Part shown: one piece after another, positions 45,702 through 57,487 of the stretch
Position numbering within the stretch: the first letter of the stretch is position 1
Layout of the letters: every line of letters starts with the position of its first letter
NCBI GenBank assembly: GCA_026391775.1
Contig: JAPLDK010000052.1
Coordinates: 1 to 64,000 of the forward strand
Source: Bacteroidota bacterium
GTDB lineage: Bacteria; Bacteroidota; Bacteroidia; Bacteroidales; FEN-979
DNA length: 64,000 nt
Direction: 5' to 3'
Position numbers and translations under genes: made by a program
Notes under the pieces: generated by a model
The model's database searches: none
Told to the model about the DNA's origin: nothing
What the model saw: the letters and a program-made list of their open reading frames with translations, nothing else

Positions 45702-46406
45702 ATGCCCCTGATTTTTGAAAAAATATTACCCTTCGCACGTCTTGGTATATGGAATATCCTGGAAGATGAAGCATTTCTGCGGACTGCAGCCATGGCCATT
45801 CCTGAAGACCTTGAGGTTGTTGATACCTATAAAAATGAATCACGCAGAAAACAATGGTTTGCATGCCGGGCATTGCTGGCTCATCTGCTTCAGCTTCCAT
45901 CGGTCAACATCCGGTATGATGAGTTCGGGAAGCCTTCGCTGGAAGGTTTTTCCGGACACATTTCCCTTTCCCATACATCTGAATATGCAGCTGTTCTTGT
46001 CGATCATAAATGCCCTGCCGGAATCGATATTGAAAAGCTGAAACCCAGGATTGAACGGGTTGCAGCGCGTTTCCTGCAGGAAGAAGAACTGGTTCATATC
46101 CGGCAAATGGCCAAACGGCAGCTCGACGAAATAAGCCGGGATGAATGGACTGAAGGGCAATGTCATCCGCAGACAGAACTACTGTATTTATATTGGTGTT
46201 CCAAAGAAGCGTTATACAAATTTTATGGTAAACCCTCGGTTGATTTAAAAAATGATATCTACATCGGTGCATTTGATTACTTTTGTAACTCACAAGCCAC
46301 CTTCGCTGCCAGGGTAAGAGTCCCGGAAGGTGTTGGAAGCCATGATCTTCAATTCAAAAGAATAGGGGATCATATGCTTGTGTATACCTTATCGAAACAG
46401 GAATGA
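45702..46406 (+). CDS. 4'-phosphopantetheinyl transferase superfamily protein
   Basis: [30 protein letters not shown] ... [23 protein letters not shown]. Confidence 0.87.
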   Translation: MPLIFEKILPFARLGIWNILEDEAFLRTAAMAIPEDLEVVDTYKNESRRKQWFACRALLAHLLQLPSVNIRYDEFGKPSLEGFSGHISLSHTSEYAAVLVDHKCPAGIDIEKLKPRIERVAARFLQEEELVHIRQMAKRQLDEISRDEWTEGQCHPQTELLYLYWCSKEALYKFYGKPSVDLKNDIYIGAFDYFCNSQATFAARVRVPEGVGSHDLQFKRIGDHMLVYTLSKQE

Positions 46407-49400
46407 CAATATTAGAAGCTGCGATAAAAGAAAGGGTTCTGACACTCGACGGCGCCATGGGGACCATGGTCCAGAGGTATAAGCTCGATGAAGCGGCGTA
46501 CCGCGGTGAGAGGTTCAGGGATTTTCCACATCTTCTGAAGGGAAACAACGATATACTGGTACTCACCCAGCCCCAGATCATTCGCGAGATCCATGAGCAA
46601 TATCTTGAGGCGGGAGCAGATATAATTGAAACGGATACCTTCAACGGTACAAGCATTTCGCAGTCGGACTATCATACCGAAGAATACGTTTACGAGATCA
46701 ATGTTACAGCAGCCAGACTTGCAAAGGAAGCGGTAGATAATTTCACGGCTTCGGGTTCCGGTAAGCCACGCTGGGTCGCGGGTTCCATGGGGCCAACCAA
46801 TAAAACCGCATCCCTTTCGCCGGATGTCCAGAACCCGGCTTTCAGGGCAGTGACCTTTGACAGGCTGTATGAAGCATACCGCGAACAGGCCCGTGGCCTT
46901 CTCGACGGTGGTGTCGATCTTCTGATAGTTGAAACAATTTTCGACACCCTGAATGCGAAAGCTGCGCTGATAGCCGTTTTTGACGAGCTCGAATCCAGGG
47001 GGCCGGAGGGGAAAATTCCGGTTATTGCATCCGGAACAATTACCGATCTTTCGGGAAGGACGCTTTCGGGCCAGACTCTTCAGGCTTTCATTTACTCCTT
47101 ATCCCATTTTGACCTGTTTGCCCTTGGCCTCAATTGTGCGTTAGGTGCTAAGGAACTAAGGCCGTACATTCAGGAACTGTCCGAGAAGGCTCCGTTTCCT
47201 GTTATTGCTTATCCCAATGCAGGGCTGCCAAATCAATTCGGTGAATACGACCAGCCTCCCCAGGAAATGGCTGAATACATAAAAGACTTTCTGGATAACG
47301 GTTTCATTAATCTTGTTGGCGGATGTTGCGGTACTACGCCCGAATATATTGCCCGCTTTGCAGAACTGGCGGCCAGGGCCTCTCCAAGGATAGTGCCGCA
47401 ACGGAAGCACGAACTTCACCTCAGCGGTCTGGAGCCCCTTGTGATTTTTGAAGGAAGCAACTTCATCAATATCGGGGAACGCACCAATGTGAGCGGCTCC
47501 AAGAAATTTGCCCGGCTTATCAGGGAAGGAAACTATGAAGAGGCTTTGTCGGTTGCCCGTCAGCAGGTGGAAAACGGAGCCCAGGTCATCGATATAAGTA
47601 TGGATGAAGCCATGCTTGATGCCGAAAAATCTATGGTTGGCTTTCTGAATATGATCGCCTCCGATCCCGATATTGCCAGGGTCCCTGTAATGATAGATTC
47701 ATCAAAATGGTCGGTGCTTCAAAGTGGATTAAAATGTGTGCAGGGAAAATGCATAGTGAATTCAATCAGCCTTAAAGAAGGGGAAGCGGTTTTCCTGGAA
47801 CACGCAAGGTATATCAGGAATTTCGGTGCGGCTGCAGTGATCATGGCATTTGATGAAGACGGGCAGGCTACCTCCCTTGACAGGCGCATCGGGATTGCAA
47901 AACGTGCTTACGATCTTTTATTGGATAAAGCAGGTTTCAGGCCAGAAGATATAATATTCGATCCCAACATTCTTACCGTCGCCACCGGTATTGATGAGCA
48001 TAACAACTATGGTGTTGATTTTCTCAATGCCACGCGCTGGATCAAGGCAAATCTCCCCTATGCCAGTGTAAGCGGGGGTATCAGCAATCTTTCCTTTTCA
48101 TTCAGGGGGAATGACTTCCTGCGTGAAACCATGCATTCGGCTTTCCTGTTTCATGCGATCCAGGCAGGCTTGGATATGGGCATCGTTAATGCCGGACAGT
48201 TACCGGTTTACGACGAGATAGACAAAGTCCTGCTTAAACTTGTCGAAGATGTTATCCTGAACCGCAGAAAAGACGGTACGGAAAGGCTTCTTGCCTATGC
48301 CGACACAATGCAGGAAGGCCCCGACAAGGAAATGAAAATTGATGAATGGCGGCTTCTTCCGGTGGTTGAAAGACTGCAGCACTGCCTGATCAAAGGGATC
48401 ACCGAATATATCGAACAGGACCTTGAAGAGGCTTTGCCGCTCTTCGACCAGACATTGAAAATCATTGAGGGCCCGCTCATGGATGGAATGAACATAGTGG
48501 GTGACCTGTTCGGAAGCGGGAAAATGTTCCTCCCCCAGGTTGTCAAGAGCGCCAGGGTGATGAAAAAAGCTGTGGCATACCTTACTCCAAGGATCGAAGC
48601 TGAGAAGAAAGCAGGAGGTGGTGTCGCCAAGCCAAACGGAAAGGTCTTAATGGCGACCGTTAAAGGTGATGTTCACGACATAGGAAAAAATATTGTCGGT
48701 GTAATTCTTGCCTGCAATAATTACGAGGTCATCGACCTTGGCGTGATGGTGCCTTCCGAGAGGATCATTGCTGCTGCCCGTGAGCACAAGGTTGATGTTA
48801 TCGGCCTAAGCGGACTGATCACTCCCTCCCTTGAGGAAATGGTGCATGTTGCAAAGGAAATGAAACGGGAAAAACTGAGCATTCCCCTTATTCTGGGCGG
48901 AGCCACTACTTCCGAAATCCATACTGCGGTTAAAATTGAACAGGAATATCAGCATGGAGTGATCCATGTGAAGGATGCTTCAAAGGCAGTGGGTGTTGTG
49001 GCAAACCTGCTTTCGGATGAGAACCGCAGCAGATTTCTTGAAGGTGTAAAGACAAAATACGCAGGGATGCGCTCCCAGTATGATAAAAAAGCCGACCATG
49101 AATATCTCTCACTGACCGAGGCAAGAAGGAATAAACTCAGGATTGACTGGAAAAATGCTACGGCCCCCAAACCCCAGATGATTGGGACAAAAGCGTTTTA
49201 TGATTATCCACTGGATGAGCTGGTGCCGTTTATCGACTGGACATTCTTCTTCCATGCCTGGAAAATAGGAGGGAAATATCCCCTGATCTTTAATGATCCG
49301 GTGAAGGGTGTGGAAGCCAGGAAACTGTTTGATGACGCACAAAAACTTCTTGCCGATATACTGCAAAAGAAAATGCTGATCGCCCGAGGGGTCATTGGAT

Positions 49401-50077
49401 TATATCCCTGCAATTCAGTGGGAGATGATATTGAGATATATGCCGATGAACAGCGTTCCAGGGTGCTTACTATATTCAGATTTCTTCGCAACCAGCAGAA
49501 AAAGGAAGATAATGCACCCAATCTCTGCCTGGCCGATTTTATCGCGCCCAGGGATTCGGGAGTTCTTGATTATATGGGAGGGTTTGCTGTGACTGCCGGC
49601 CTGGGAGTTGAGGAATGGGCTTCAGTATTTGAACAGGACCTGGATGATTATAACGCCATCATGGTTAAAATACTTGCCGACCGGCTTGCCGAGGCATTTG
49701 CTGAAAACATGCACAGTCGCATCCGCCGCGAATTCTGGGGGTATGTAAAAGATGAAAACCTCGATGTCCCTTCCATGATTCGCGAAGAATACCAAGGTAT
49801 CAGGCCCGCACCGGGATATCCAGCCTGTCCCGAACATTCCGAAAAACGCATACTTTTCGATCTCCTGTCGGCCGAAACCAAAGTCGATATCCAACTGACC
49901 GAAAACTTTGCAATGTATCCCGCCGCCTCCGTTTCAGGCTTTTATTTTTCGCACCCTCTCTCACAATATTTTAACCTTGGAAAGATTAGCCGGGACCAGG
50001 TTGCCGACTATGCCCGACGGAAAGGACTGACAATCGAAAAAGCAGAAAAATTGCTTAACACCAACCTAAACTATTAA
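46403..50077 (+). CDS. metH: Cobalamin-dependent methionine synthase
   Basis: 1224 aa: [51 protein letters not shown] cobalamin site, C-terminal activation domain. Confidence 0.98.
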   Translation: MTILEAAIKERVLTLDGAMGTMVQRYKLDEAAYRGERFRDFPHLLKGNNDILVLTQPQIIREIHEQYLEAGADIIETDTFNGTSISQSDYHTEEYVYEINVTAARLAKEAVDNFTASGSGKPRWVAGSMGPTNKTASLSPDVQNPAFRAVTFDRLYEAYREQARGLLDGGVDLLIVETIFDTLNAKAALIAVFDELESRGPEGKIPVIASGTITDLSGRTLSGQTLQAFIYSLSHFDLFALGLNCALGAKELRPYIQELSEKAPFPVIAYPNAGLPNQFGEYDQPPQEMAEYIKDFLDNGFINLVGGCCGTTPEYIARFAELAARASPRIVPQRKHELHLSGLEPLVIFEGSNFINIGERTNVSGSKKFARLIREGNYEEALSVARQQVENGAQVIDISMDEAMLDAEKSMVGFLNMIASDPDIARVPVMIDSSKWSVLQSGLKCVQGKCIVNSISLKEGEAVFLEHARYIRNFGAAAVIMAFDEDGQATSLDRRIGIAKRAYDLLLDKAGFRPEDIIFDPNILTVATGIDEHNNYGVDFLNATRWIKANLPYASVSGGISNLSFSFRGNDFLRETMHSAFLFHAIQAGLDMGIVNAGQLPVYDEIDKVLLKLVEDVILNRRKDGTERLLAYADTMQEGPDKEMKIDEWRLLPVVERLQHCLIKGITEYIEQDLEEALPLFDQTLKIIEGPLMDGMNIVGDLFGSGKMFLPQVVKSARVMKKAVAYLTPRIEAEKKAGGGVAKPNGKVLMATVKGDVHDIGKNIVGVILACNNYEVIDLGVMVPSERIIAAAREHKVDVIGLSGLITPSLEEMVHVAKEMKREKLSIPLILGGATTSEIHTAVKIEQEYQHGVIHVKDASKAVGVVANLLSDENRSRFLEGVKTKYAGMRSQYDKKADHEYLSLTEARRNKLRIDWKNATAPKPQMIGTKAFYDYPLDELVPFIDWTFFFHAWKIGGKYPLIFNDPVKGVEARKLFDDAQKLLADILQKKMLIARGVIGLYPCNSVGDDIEIYADEQRSRVLTIFRFLRNQQKKEDNAPNLCLADFIAPRDSGVLDYMGGFAVTAGLGVEEWASVFEQDLDDYNAIMVKILADRLAEAFAENMHSRIRREFWGYVKDENLDVPSMIREEYQGIRPAPGYPACPEHSEKRILFDLLSAETKVDIQLTENFAMYPAASVSGFYFSHPLSQYFNLGKISRDQVADYARRKGLTIEKAEKLLNTNLNY

Positions 50078-50080
50078 AGA

Positions 50081-51037
50081 ATGCGAGTAATAGATATCAT
50101 CAAACAGGCCGATAAAACCTTATTTTCCTTTGAGCTGCTTCCCCCTCTCAGGGGTAACAGCATTGCAAGCATATACAAGGTAATTGACCCCCTGATGGAT
50201 TTCAACCCTTCATTTATCAACGTTACCTACCATCAGGAAGAAGTCGTTTATAAAAAGCATCCCAGCGGCCTGCTCGAAAAAAAGACGATCCGGAAAAGGC
50301 CGGGAACTGTTGCGATTTCGGCAGCAATAAAAAATAAATATACTTCTGTGGAAGTCGTGCCCCATTTGATCTGCGGAGGGTTCTCAAAAGAAGAAACAGA
50401 GTATGCCCTCATCGACTTTCATTACCTGGGGATTGATAACATCCTTGCCTTGAGAGGAGATGCCCCGAAAAACCTGAGGGCCTTCCAGCCAGAGGGAAAT
50501 GGGCACTCATATGCCAATGATCTGGTAAGCCAGATTGCTGAAATGAACAATGGAAAGTTCCTTGACGACGAAATGCAGCATACCTTCAAAACCAATTTTT
50601 GCATTGGTGTTGCCGGCTATCCCGAGAAACATATCGAAGCGCCCAACATGGCGACAGACCTGACCTACCTGAAAAAAAAGATCGATGCCGGCGCCGAGTT
50701 CATCATTACACAGATGTTCTTCGATAATACAAAATACTTCAGTTTTGTTGATGCATGCCGTAAGGAAGGGATCAGCGTCCCTATCATTCCGGGGATGAAA
50801 CCCATATGTACTATGCGCGAACTTACTGCATTGCCTCAGATTTTCTACATCGATATCCCGGAGAGACTGTCAAAGGAGATTCAGAAATGCACATCGAATG
50901 AAGATGTGTTCAAGGCAGGTATCGAATGGGGCATTGAACAGTCTAAGGAACTGCTTGATAACGGAGTTCCGGTATTGCATTATTTCACAGTCGGTATATC
51001 TGAAAACATACGCCAGATAGCAAAAGCAATCTTCTAA
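50081..51037 (+). CDS. metF: Methylenetetrahydrofolate reductase
   Basis: TLFSFELLPPLRG, GIDNILALRGDAPK, GAEFIITQMFFDNTKYFSFVDACR. Confidence 0.95.
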   Translation: MRVIDIIKQADKTLFSFELLPPLRGNSIASIYKVIDPLMDFNPSFINVTYHQEEVVYKKHPSGLLEKKTIRKRPGTVAISAAIKNKYTSVEVVPHLICGGFSKEETEYALIDFHYLGIDNILALRGDAPKNLRAFQPEGNGHSYANDLVSQIAEMNNGKFLDDEMQHTFKTNFCIGVAGYPEKHIEAPNMATDLTYLKKKIDAGAEFIITQMFFDNTKYFSFVDACRKEGISVPIIPGMKPICTMRELTALPQIFYIDIPERLSKEIQKCTSNEDVFKAGIEWGIEQSKELLDNGVPVLHYFTVGISENIRQIAKAIF

Positions 51038-51047
51038 GCGTACATCT

Positions 51048-51779
51048 ATGGACCTCCTGAATAAACTGACTACAGATGCCTCCAGGGGCAGAAAAAAATT
51101 CGCCGTCCTCGTGGATCCTGATAAATCCACACCTGCTTCTCTTAAAAAGCTGGCAGGGATTGCTTCAAAGACCGGGGTCGATTACTTCTTCTTCGGGGGC
51201 AGCCTGCTGATGCACGGAAAAGGGGAAGCACAGATCCGTGTACTGCGCGACCATTCAGACATTCCCGTAATCCTGTTTCCAGGAAGCAGCCTGCAGGTAT
51301 ATCCTAATGCCCAGGGTATCTTGTTACTTTCACTTATTTCAGGGAGGAACCCCGACATGCTTATTGGTAAGCATGTGGAATCTGCCGCTTTGCTTAAAAC
51401 AAGCAAACTTGAGATCCTTCCTACCGGTTATATGCTGATCGACAGCGGCCGGCCCACCTCGGTTTCATACATCAGCAATACTCAGCCTATTCCTTCCGAT
51501 AAACCGGATATTGCAGTATGCACTGCAATTGCAGGAGAAATGCTGGGTTTGAAACTGATCTATATGGATGCCGGTTCAGGTGCACAGAACCCGGTGCCTG
51601 CAGAAATGATCAAACGGGTAAAGATGGAAACAACCCTTCCCCTGATCGTTGGCGGTGGTATTTCAGATCCGGTTAAGGCAAAAGCAGCCTTGAAAGCCGG
51701 AGCCGATGTGATTGTGATCGGAAATGCTATTGAGAAAAACCAGGGGCTGATACCGGAAATTGCAAATGTGGTGAGGTAG
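51048..51779 (+). CDS. Geranylgeranylglyceryl/heptaprenylglyceryl phosphate synthase family protein
   Basis: FAVLVDPDKST, FFFGGSLLMHG, ILFPGSSLQV, MDAGSGAQNPVPAEMI, LIVGGGISDPVKAKAALKAGADVIVIGNAIE. Confidence 0.92.
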   Translation: MDLLNKLTTDASRGRKKFAVLVDPDKSTPASLKKLAGIASKTGVDYFFFGGSLLMHGKGEAQIRVLRDHSDIPVILFPGSSLQVYPNAQGILLLSLISGRNPDMLIGKHVESAALLKTSKLEILPTGYMLIDSGRPTSVSYISNTQPIPSDKPDIAVCTAIAGEMLGLKLIYMDAGSGAQNPVPAEMIKRVKMETTLPLIVGGGISDPVKAKAALKAGADVIVIGNAIEKNQGLIPEIANVVR

Positions 51780-51832
51780 ATACCGGATGTGGCAGCACTT
51801 TGCGCTGCAGATGGTAGATAACTATATATTCA

Positions 51833-52507
51833 TTATCGCTGAACGCAGCTATCCAGTATCTGGCATCCCCTTATCATTTCATTAACAATATTCTCCGTCC
51901 CCTCCGCTATCTGGCTTAACGTTGCATCAAGCATATAGCAGGGTGTTGTAAACAGTTTGTGAACCGGGTCGATTACGACCTGGCCATGATCTGAAATAAT
52001 GTTTTTGTTGCCTTTCTTTTCGATGAAGCCACCTGAAGCTGGATCCTGGCCCGTGGTTAGCTTCGCGCCCCTGAAGAGAATAGCAAGTATCACAGGGGCA
52101 ATACACATTGCACCAATCGGCTTGCCGGCTTCGTGCATGGCTTTGACAGCTTTCTCCACATCGGGGTTGACCTTTGCATCATCGCCCTCATAAGCCCAGC
52201 TGCAAAGATTTTTGGCAGCACCAAATCCACCGGGAAAAATTAAAGCATCAAAATCGTAAGCCTGAAATTCCCCCATAGGTTTGATATTTCCTCTTGTAAT
52301 TCTTGCGGATTCTGTAAGAACATTACGTTTTTCAAGTGCCGGTTTCCCATGGAGATGATCGATCACATGGTATTGTTCAATATCAGGAGCAAAACATTGG
52401 GATGAGGAACCTGCTTTGTCAATGGCCAGAAGTGTAAGTACTGCTTCCGTAATCTCGGCTCCGTCAAAAACCCCGCAACCTGCAAGGACTACTGCAAATT
52501 TTTTCAT
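51833..52507 (-). CDS. elbB: Isoprenoid biosynthesis glyoxalase ElbB (DJ-1/PfpI superfamily)
   Basis: VLAGCGVFDGAEITEAV, ALIFPGGFGAAKNLCSWAYEG, PIGAMCIAPV. Confidence 0.93.
   Translation of the reverse strand: MKKFAVVLAGCGVFDGAEITEAVLTLLAIDKAGSSSQCFAPDIEQYHVIDHLHGKPALEKRNVLTESARITRGNIKPMGEFQAYDFDALIFPGGFGAAKNLCSWAYEGDDAKVNPDVEKAVKAMHEAGKPIGAMCIAPVILAILFRGAKLTTGQDPASGGFIEKKGNKNIISDHGQVVIDPVHKLFTTPCYMLDATLSQIAEGTENIVNEMIRGCQILDSCVQR
51850..51864. repeat. 15-nt dispersed repeat copy (14/15 match to 32801-32815)
   Basis: Minus strand GCCAGATACTGGATA versus GCCAGATGCTGGATA. Confidence 0.65.
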
Positions 52508-52592
52508 AATTTCTGCGTTATAATAGGATACATATTTTCCATAGTAAAATTATTAAAAATCACCACCTGTAAGTAAATTCATCATACATTCT

Positions 52593-52600
52593 TATTTTTG
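52593..52600 (+). promoter_or_regulatory. -7 promoter box of the nucleotide-sugar cluster
   Basis: TATTTTTG 26 nt upstream of the ATG at 52626. Confidence 0.4.
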
Positions 52601-52625
52601 TACAATCTAATAAAACTTTTTACTG

Positions 52626-53756
52626 ATGAAGAAAATACAAATGGTCGACTTAAGCAGTCAATACCTGAACATGAAAGAGGAGATAGATAAAGCAATACAT
52701 GAGGTGATTGATTCCTGTGCTTTTATCAACGGGCCTGCAGTGACAGCCTTTCAGAAAGACCTTGAGAAATATCTCGGGATAAAGCATGTGATTCCCTGTG
52801 CCAACGGAACCGATGCCCTTCAGGTTGCCATGATGGCCCTGGGATTGCAGCCCGGTGATGAGGTCATCACCACTTCATTTACTTTTATTGCCACTGCGGA
52901 AGTTATTGCCCTGCTTCGCCTTACCCCTGTTCTGGTGGATGTTGACCCGAATACATTCAACATTGACCTCAAGGCAATCGAAAGGGCGATCACCCCGAAA
53001 ACCAAAGCCATCGTACCGGTCCACCTTTTCGGACAATGTGCACCCATGGAAGAGATCATGGAAATTGCCTCAAAAAATAAGCTTGTTGTGATTGAGGACA
53101 ACTGTCAGGCTATCGGAGCCGATTATTATTTCAGCGACGGGAGCAATAAGAAAGCCGGTACTATAGGCCAGATTGGATGCACTTCATTTTTCCCTTCGAA
53201 GAACCTGGGATGCTATGGAGACGGAGGAGCCATCTTTACCAATGATGATGAACTGGCCAAACAGTTAAGAGTGGTGGTGAACCATGGAATGGCAGTGCGT
53301 TATTACCACGATTATGTCGGTGTCAACTCCCGACTCGACAGCATACAGGCAGCCATTTTGAAAGTTAAACTGCAGTATCTTGACCGTTATGCGGCAAAAA
53401 GAAAGGCAGCAGCAGATTTCTATGATAGAGCATTTACCGGCAATCCGAAACTGAAGACACCGGCAAGATATTCAAGATCGAATCATGTCTTTCATCAATA
53501 TACACTGGTGACTAATGATATCGATCGTTCGGCTTTGATCGCTCACCTGAATTCAAAGGAAATACCGGCTATGATCTATTATCCCGTACCTTTGCATCTG
53601 CAGAAAGCATACCTGGATCCAAGGTACAAGCCAGGGGATTTCCCGGTCACGGAACATCTCTCAAATACAGTTGTATCCCTTCCCATGCATACCGAACTGG
53701 ACGAGGAACAATTGAAACACATCACTGATACGGTGCTTGAATTTGTAAATGACTGA
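52626..53756 (+). CDS. DegT/DnrJ/EryC1/StrS (WbpE-like) aminotransferase
   Basis: [34 protein letters not shown] ... [11 protein letters not shown] ... [21 protein letters not shown]. Confidence 0.93.
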   Translation: MKKIQMVDLSSQYLNMKEEIDKAIHEVIDSCAFINGPAVTAFQKDLEKYLGIKHVIPCANGTDALQVAMMALGLQPGDEVITTSFTFIATAEVIALLRLTPVLVDVDPNTFNIDLKAIERAITPKTKAIVPVHLFGQCAPMEEIMEIASKNKLVVIEDNCQAIGADYYFSDGSNKKAGTIGQIGCTSFFPSKNLGCYGDGGAIFTNDDELAKQLRVVVNHGMAVRYYHDYVGVNSRLDSIQAAILKVKLQYLDRYAAKRKAAADFYDRAFTGNPKLKTPARYSRSNHVFHQYTLVTNDIDRSALIAHLNSKEIPAMIYYPVPLHLQKAYLDPRYKPGDFPVTEHLSNTVVSLPMHTELDEEQLKHITDTVLEFVND

Positions 53757-54339
53757 TATGGAAAAAGAATATTTTGCGCATGAAACGGCCGTCATTGACC
53801 AGGGTTGTAAGATAGGAAAAGGCAGCAAGATCTGGCATTTCACGCATATCATGAAAGACTGTGAGATTGGGGAAAACTGTAATCTCGGCCAGAATGTTGT
53901 TGTTTCTCCCCAGGTTATCCTGGGACGCAACGTGAAGGTCCAGAACAACGTTTCAATTTATACAGGTGTGATCTGTGAGGATGACGTTTTCCTTGGCCCT
54001 TCCATGGTGTTCACCAACGTGGTCAATCCCCGCTCCCATATCCTGAGAAGGGACCAGTACCAGCAAACCCTTGTGAAGCATGGTGCATCTATCGGCGCCA
54101 ATGCTACTATTGTATGTGGCCACGTAATAGGCGAATTTGCATTTATTGGTGCGGGAGCTGTGGTTACCAGGGATGTTCCTTCATATGCGCTCATAGTTGG
54201 CAATCCCGGCCGTCGACTTGGCTGGATGAGCGAATACGGCCACAGGCTTGAGTTTGATGAGCAGGGATATGCAATTTGTCCCGAAAGCGGGGAAAAATAC
54301 CAATACATCGACGGGAAAGTAATTAATTTAGGAAAATGA
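53749..54339 (+). CDS. WbpD/WlbB-like N-acetyltransferase (left-handed beta-helix)
   Basis: Hexapeptide repeats; [55 protein letters not shown]. Confidence 0.9.
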   Translation: MTDMEKEYFAHETAVIDQGCKIGKGSKIWHFTHIMKDCEIGENCNLGQNVVVSPQVILGRNVKVQNNVSIYTGVICEDDVFLGPSMVFTNVVNPRSHILRRDQYQQTLVKHGASIGANATIVCGHVIGEFAFIGAGAVVTRDVPSYALIVGNPGRRLGWMSEYGHRLEFDEQGYAICPESGEKYQYIDGKVINLGK

Positions 54340-55325
54340 AAATAGCAGAACTGAAAAGGCCGCTGAATTTTGCGTTGATAGGAGCTGCAGGCTATATTGC
54401 TCCGAGGCATATGAAAGCGATCAAAGAAACAGGCAACAGGCTTGTCTGTGCATTGGACCCATACGACGGTGTAGGTATTATTGACAGTTATTTTCCCAAT
54501 ACTGATTTTTTTATAGAACCCGAGCGCTTTGACCGCCACCTGGATAAGCTGAGAAGAATGGCATTGGTTAAAAAAAGGCAGGAAGATAACAAAGTGGATT
54601 ATGTGACAATTTGCTCTCCGAATTATATGCACGATTCCCACATCCGGCTTGCCCTGCGCAATGATGCAAATGCTATCTGTGAAAAGCCCATAGTGTTGAA
54701 TCCATGGAACCTGGATGCCCTTAAGGAAATTGAAAAAGAGACCGGAAAAAAAGTTTATACAGTCCTTCAGCTCAGGCTTCATCCAGCTATCATGGAACTT
54801 AGGGAAAAAGTAAGGAAAGGATCGAAAAATAAGATATATCACCTGGATCTGACCTATATCACTTCAAGGGGCAATTGGTATTACCGCAGCTGGAAAGGAG
54901 ATATTTCCAAGTCGGGAGGTATTGCTACCAATATAGGTATTCACTTTTTTGATATGCTGACCTGGATCTTCGGGGATGTAAAATCGAACAGGGTGCATGT
55001 AATGACTGAAAATAAAGCGGGTGGTTTTCTTGAACTGGAAAATGCAAAGATCCGCTGGTTCCTGAGCCTGGATTACAACGACATTCCTGATCAGGTTAAG
55101 AAAACTGGAAAGCGGACATACCGGCTTCTGACACTTAACGGGGAAGCGGTAGAGTTTAGTGAAGGGTTTACCGACCTTCATACCGATTCTTACAAGGATA
55201 TTCTTTCGGGCAAGGGGTTCGGCCTCACGGATGCCAGGTCAAGCATTAATATTGCGTTCCAGATAAGGAATGCAAACCCTGTGGGTTTGAAGGGTGATTA
55301 TCATCCGTTTTTAAAGAAATCTTAA
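54336..55325 (+). CDS. Gfo/Idh/MocA oxidoreductase, WbpB/WlbA-like
   Basis: [24 protein letters not shown] ... [29 protein letters not shown] ... [20 protein letters not shown]. Confidence 0.9.
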   Translation: MKIAELKRPLNFALIGAAGYIAPRHMKAIKETGNRLVCALDPYDGVGIIDSYFPNTDFFIEPERFDRHLDKLRRMALVKKRQEDNKVDYVTICSPNYMHDSHIRLALRNDANAICEKPIVLNPWNLDALKEIEKETGKKVYTVLQLRLHPAIMELREKVRKGSKNKIYHLDLTYITSRGNWYYRSWKGDISKSGGIATNIGIHFFDMLTWIFGDVKSNRVHVMTENKAGGFLELENAKIRWFLSLDYNDIPDQVKKTGKRTYRLLTLNGEAVEFSEGFTDLHTDSYKDILSGKGFGLTDARSSINIAFQIRNANPVGLKGDYHPFLKKS

Positions 55326-55342
55326 TTTCAATATCACTAGGA

Positions 55343-56365
55343 ATGAAAATACTGGTCACAGGCGGTACCGGCTACATAGGGAGCCATACGGTGGTTGAAT
55401 TGCAGAGTAAGGGCTATGAAGTGATCATTGTGGACGATCTTTCGAATTCCTCTATTGAAGTCCTAGATAATATTGCAAAGATCACTGGGGAAATACCTCT
55501 TTTTGAACAGTTCGATCTGACAGATGCCGGAAAGACCGGAGCATTTTTCAGAAAACATAATGATCTCCGGGGGATCATACACTTTGCTGCGTTCAAAGCG
55601 GTTGGCGAGTCGGTTGATTTCCCCCTGAAATATTATCATAACAATCTTGTTTCCCTGATAAACATACTTCAGGGAATGATGGATAATAATATCCTGAATA
55701 TTGTCTTCTCTTCTTCATGCACCGTTTATGGACAGCCGGATAAACTACCTGTGAAGGAGGAAGCTCCAGTTCAGAAAGCATGGTCACCCTATGGCAATAC
55801 GAAACAGATATCCGAAGAGATCATCAGTGATACAAGCAAGGTCTCGGGGATACAGGGAATATTGCTCAGGTATTTCAACCCGATCGGGGCCCATGAAACT
55901 GCGCTAATCGGCGAGCTCCCGCTTGGGGTTCCTAATAGCCTGATGCCATATATAACACAGACCGCCATTGGAAAAAGGCCTTTCCTGAGGGTTTGGGGAA
56001 GCGATTACAATACTCCCGACGGAACGGCAGTAAGGGATTATCTGCATGTTTCTGACCTGGCCAGGGCACATGTCATTGCAGTGGAACGGATGCTTGATAA
56101 CAAGATGAAGCAGAAAGTTGAGGTGTTCAATCTTGGGACCGGGAATGGTTTTTCGGTAATGCAGGTAATAGAGTCGTTTGAACGGTCGACGGGGGTTAAG
56201 CTGAATTACCAGATTATGGACCGCCGTCCTGGAGATATTGAAAAAGTATGGGCCGATACAGGATATGCAAATAAAGAGCTTGGCTGGAAAGCTGAGAAAA
56301 GCCTTGACGAGATGACTGCTTCGGCATGGAAGTGGGAAAAGGCACTTGCAGAAAAGGGCAGATAG
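55343..56365 (+). CDS. galE: UDP-glucose 4-epimerase
   Basis: ILVTGGTGYIGSHTVVEL, SSSCTVYGQPD, SPYGNTKQISEEI, VRDYLHVSDLARAH. Confidence 0.95.
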   Translation: MKILVTGGTGYIGSHTVVELQSKGYEVIIVDDLSNSSIEVLDNIAKITGEIPLFEQFDLTDAGKTGAFFRKHNDLRGIIHFAAFKAVGESVDFPLKYYHNNLVSLINILQGMMDNNILNIVFSSSCTVYGQPDKLPVKEEAPVQKAWSPYGNTKQISEEIISDTSKVSGIQGILLRYFNPIGAHETALIGELPLGVPNSLMPYITQTAIGKRPFLRVWGSDYNTPDGTAVRDYLHVSDLARAHVIAVERMLDNKMKQKVEVFNLGTGNGFSVMQVIESFERSTGVKLNYQIMDRRPGDIEKVWADTGYANKELGWKAEKSLDEMTASAWKWEKALAEKGR

Positions 56366-56414
56366 TAAGTATATTTATTTATCTTTGAGATCCGAACTCT
56401 AAACATCCGGAACG

Positions 56415-57464
56415 ATGAAAACGATTTTGATCACTGGTGGAGCTGGATTTATCGGTTCCCATGTCGTGCGGCGTTTTGTAAAAAATTACCCGCAATATAA
56501 GATTGTGAACCTTGACAAACTAACTTATGCAGGCAATCTTGCAAACCTGAAGGATATTGAAAAGGAACCAAACTATGAATTTATCAGGGCTGATATTGTT
56601 GCCGGTGAGCTGATCAAAAAAATTTTCCAGAAATACAGGTTCGACGGGGTCATCCATCTTGCTGCCGAATCGCATGTCGACAGGTCCATTGCCAATCCCA
56701 CTGAATTCATATATACAAATATTGTAGGAACAGTAAACCTTTTGAATGCAGCCCGTGAGATATGGGAGACACCGGATGACAAGCGTTTTTATCATATTTC
56801 TACGGATGAGGTTTATGGTTCACTCGGCAATACCGGGCTATTTATGGAGACTACTTCTTACGATCCCAGGAGCCCTTATTCTGCTTCGAAAGCAAGTTCC
56901 GATCACCTGGTCAGGGCTTACTATCATACTTACAAACTGCCTATGGTTATCTCGAATTGTTCCAACAATTACGGGCCATTCCAGTTTCCCGAAAAGCTGA
57001 TCCCACTTTCTATAAATAATATCCGGAATAATAAGCTGATCCCGGTTTATGGCAAAGGAGAGAACATTCGTGACTGGTTATATGTGGAAGACCATGCGGA
57101 AGCCATTGACCGGATTTTCCATTCAGGGATTACCGGGGAAACGTATAATATTGGTGGCATTAATGAATGGAAAAATATCGATCTGCTAAGGCTTTTATGC
57201 AAAATCATGGATACCAAGCTTCGCCGCACTGCGGGTACAGCGGAACACCTGATAACATACATCAAAGACCGGGCAGGTCACGACCTGAGGTATGCCATAG
57301 ATTCCACGAAGCTGCAGAAGGAATTACAATGGAAACCAACAACAAGGTTTGAACAAGGTCTTGAGAAGACCGTGGACTGGTATCTTGCCAATGAGGAATG
57401 GATGAAAAATATAACTTCGGGCGAATATCAGAAGTATTACGATAATCAGTATAATAAGAGGTAA
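56415..57464 (+). CDS. rfbB: dTDP-glucose 4,6-dehydratase
   Basis: ILITGGAGFIGSHVVRRFV, HLAAESHVDRSI, HISTDEVYGSLG, SPYSASKASSDHLVRAYYHTY. Confidence 0.95.
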   Translation: MKTILITGGAGFIGSHVVRRFVKNYPQYKIVNLDKLTYAGNLANLKDIEKEPNYEFIRADIVAGELIKKIFQKYRFDGVIHLAAESHVDRSIANPTEFIYTNIVGTVNLLNAAREIWETPDDKRFYHISTDEVYGSLGNTGLFMETTSYDPRSPYSASKASSDHLVRAYYHTYKLPMVISNCSNNYGPFQFPEKLIPLSINNIRNNKLIPVYGKGENIRDWLYVEDHAEAIDRIFHSGITGETYNIGGINEWKNIDLLRLLCKIMDTKLRRTAGTAEHLITYIKDRAGHDLRYAIDSTKLQKELQWKPTTRFEQGLEKTVDWYLANEEWMKNITSGEYQKYYDNQYNKR

Positions 57465-57487
57465 AAAACTCCGGGGTTAGAAAATTT

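Noticed and set aside
45582-45702. SAM or SAH riboswitch between ahcY and the PPTase-metH operon
   Set aside because: The interval is short, AT-rich and filled by two -7 boxes; no recognisable aptamer core by eye.
53958-54842. 294-aa minus ORF over WbpD/WbpB-like genes
   Set aside because: Antisense shadow across two overlapping, well-supported genes.
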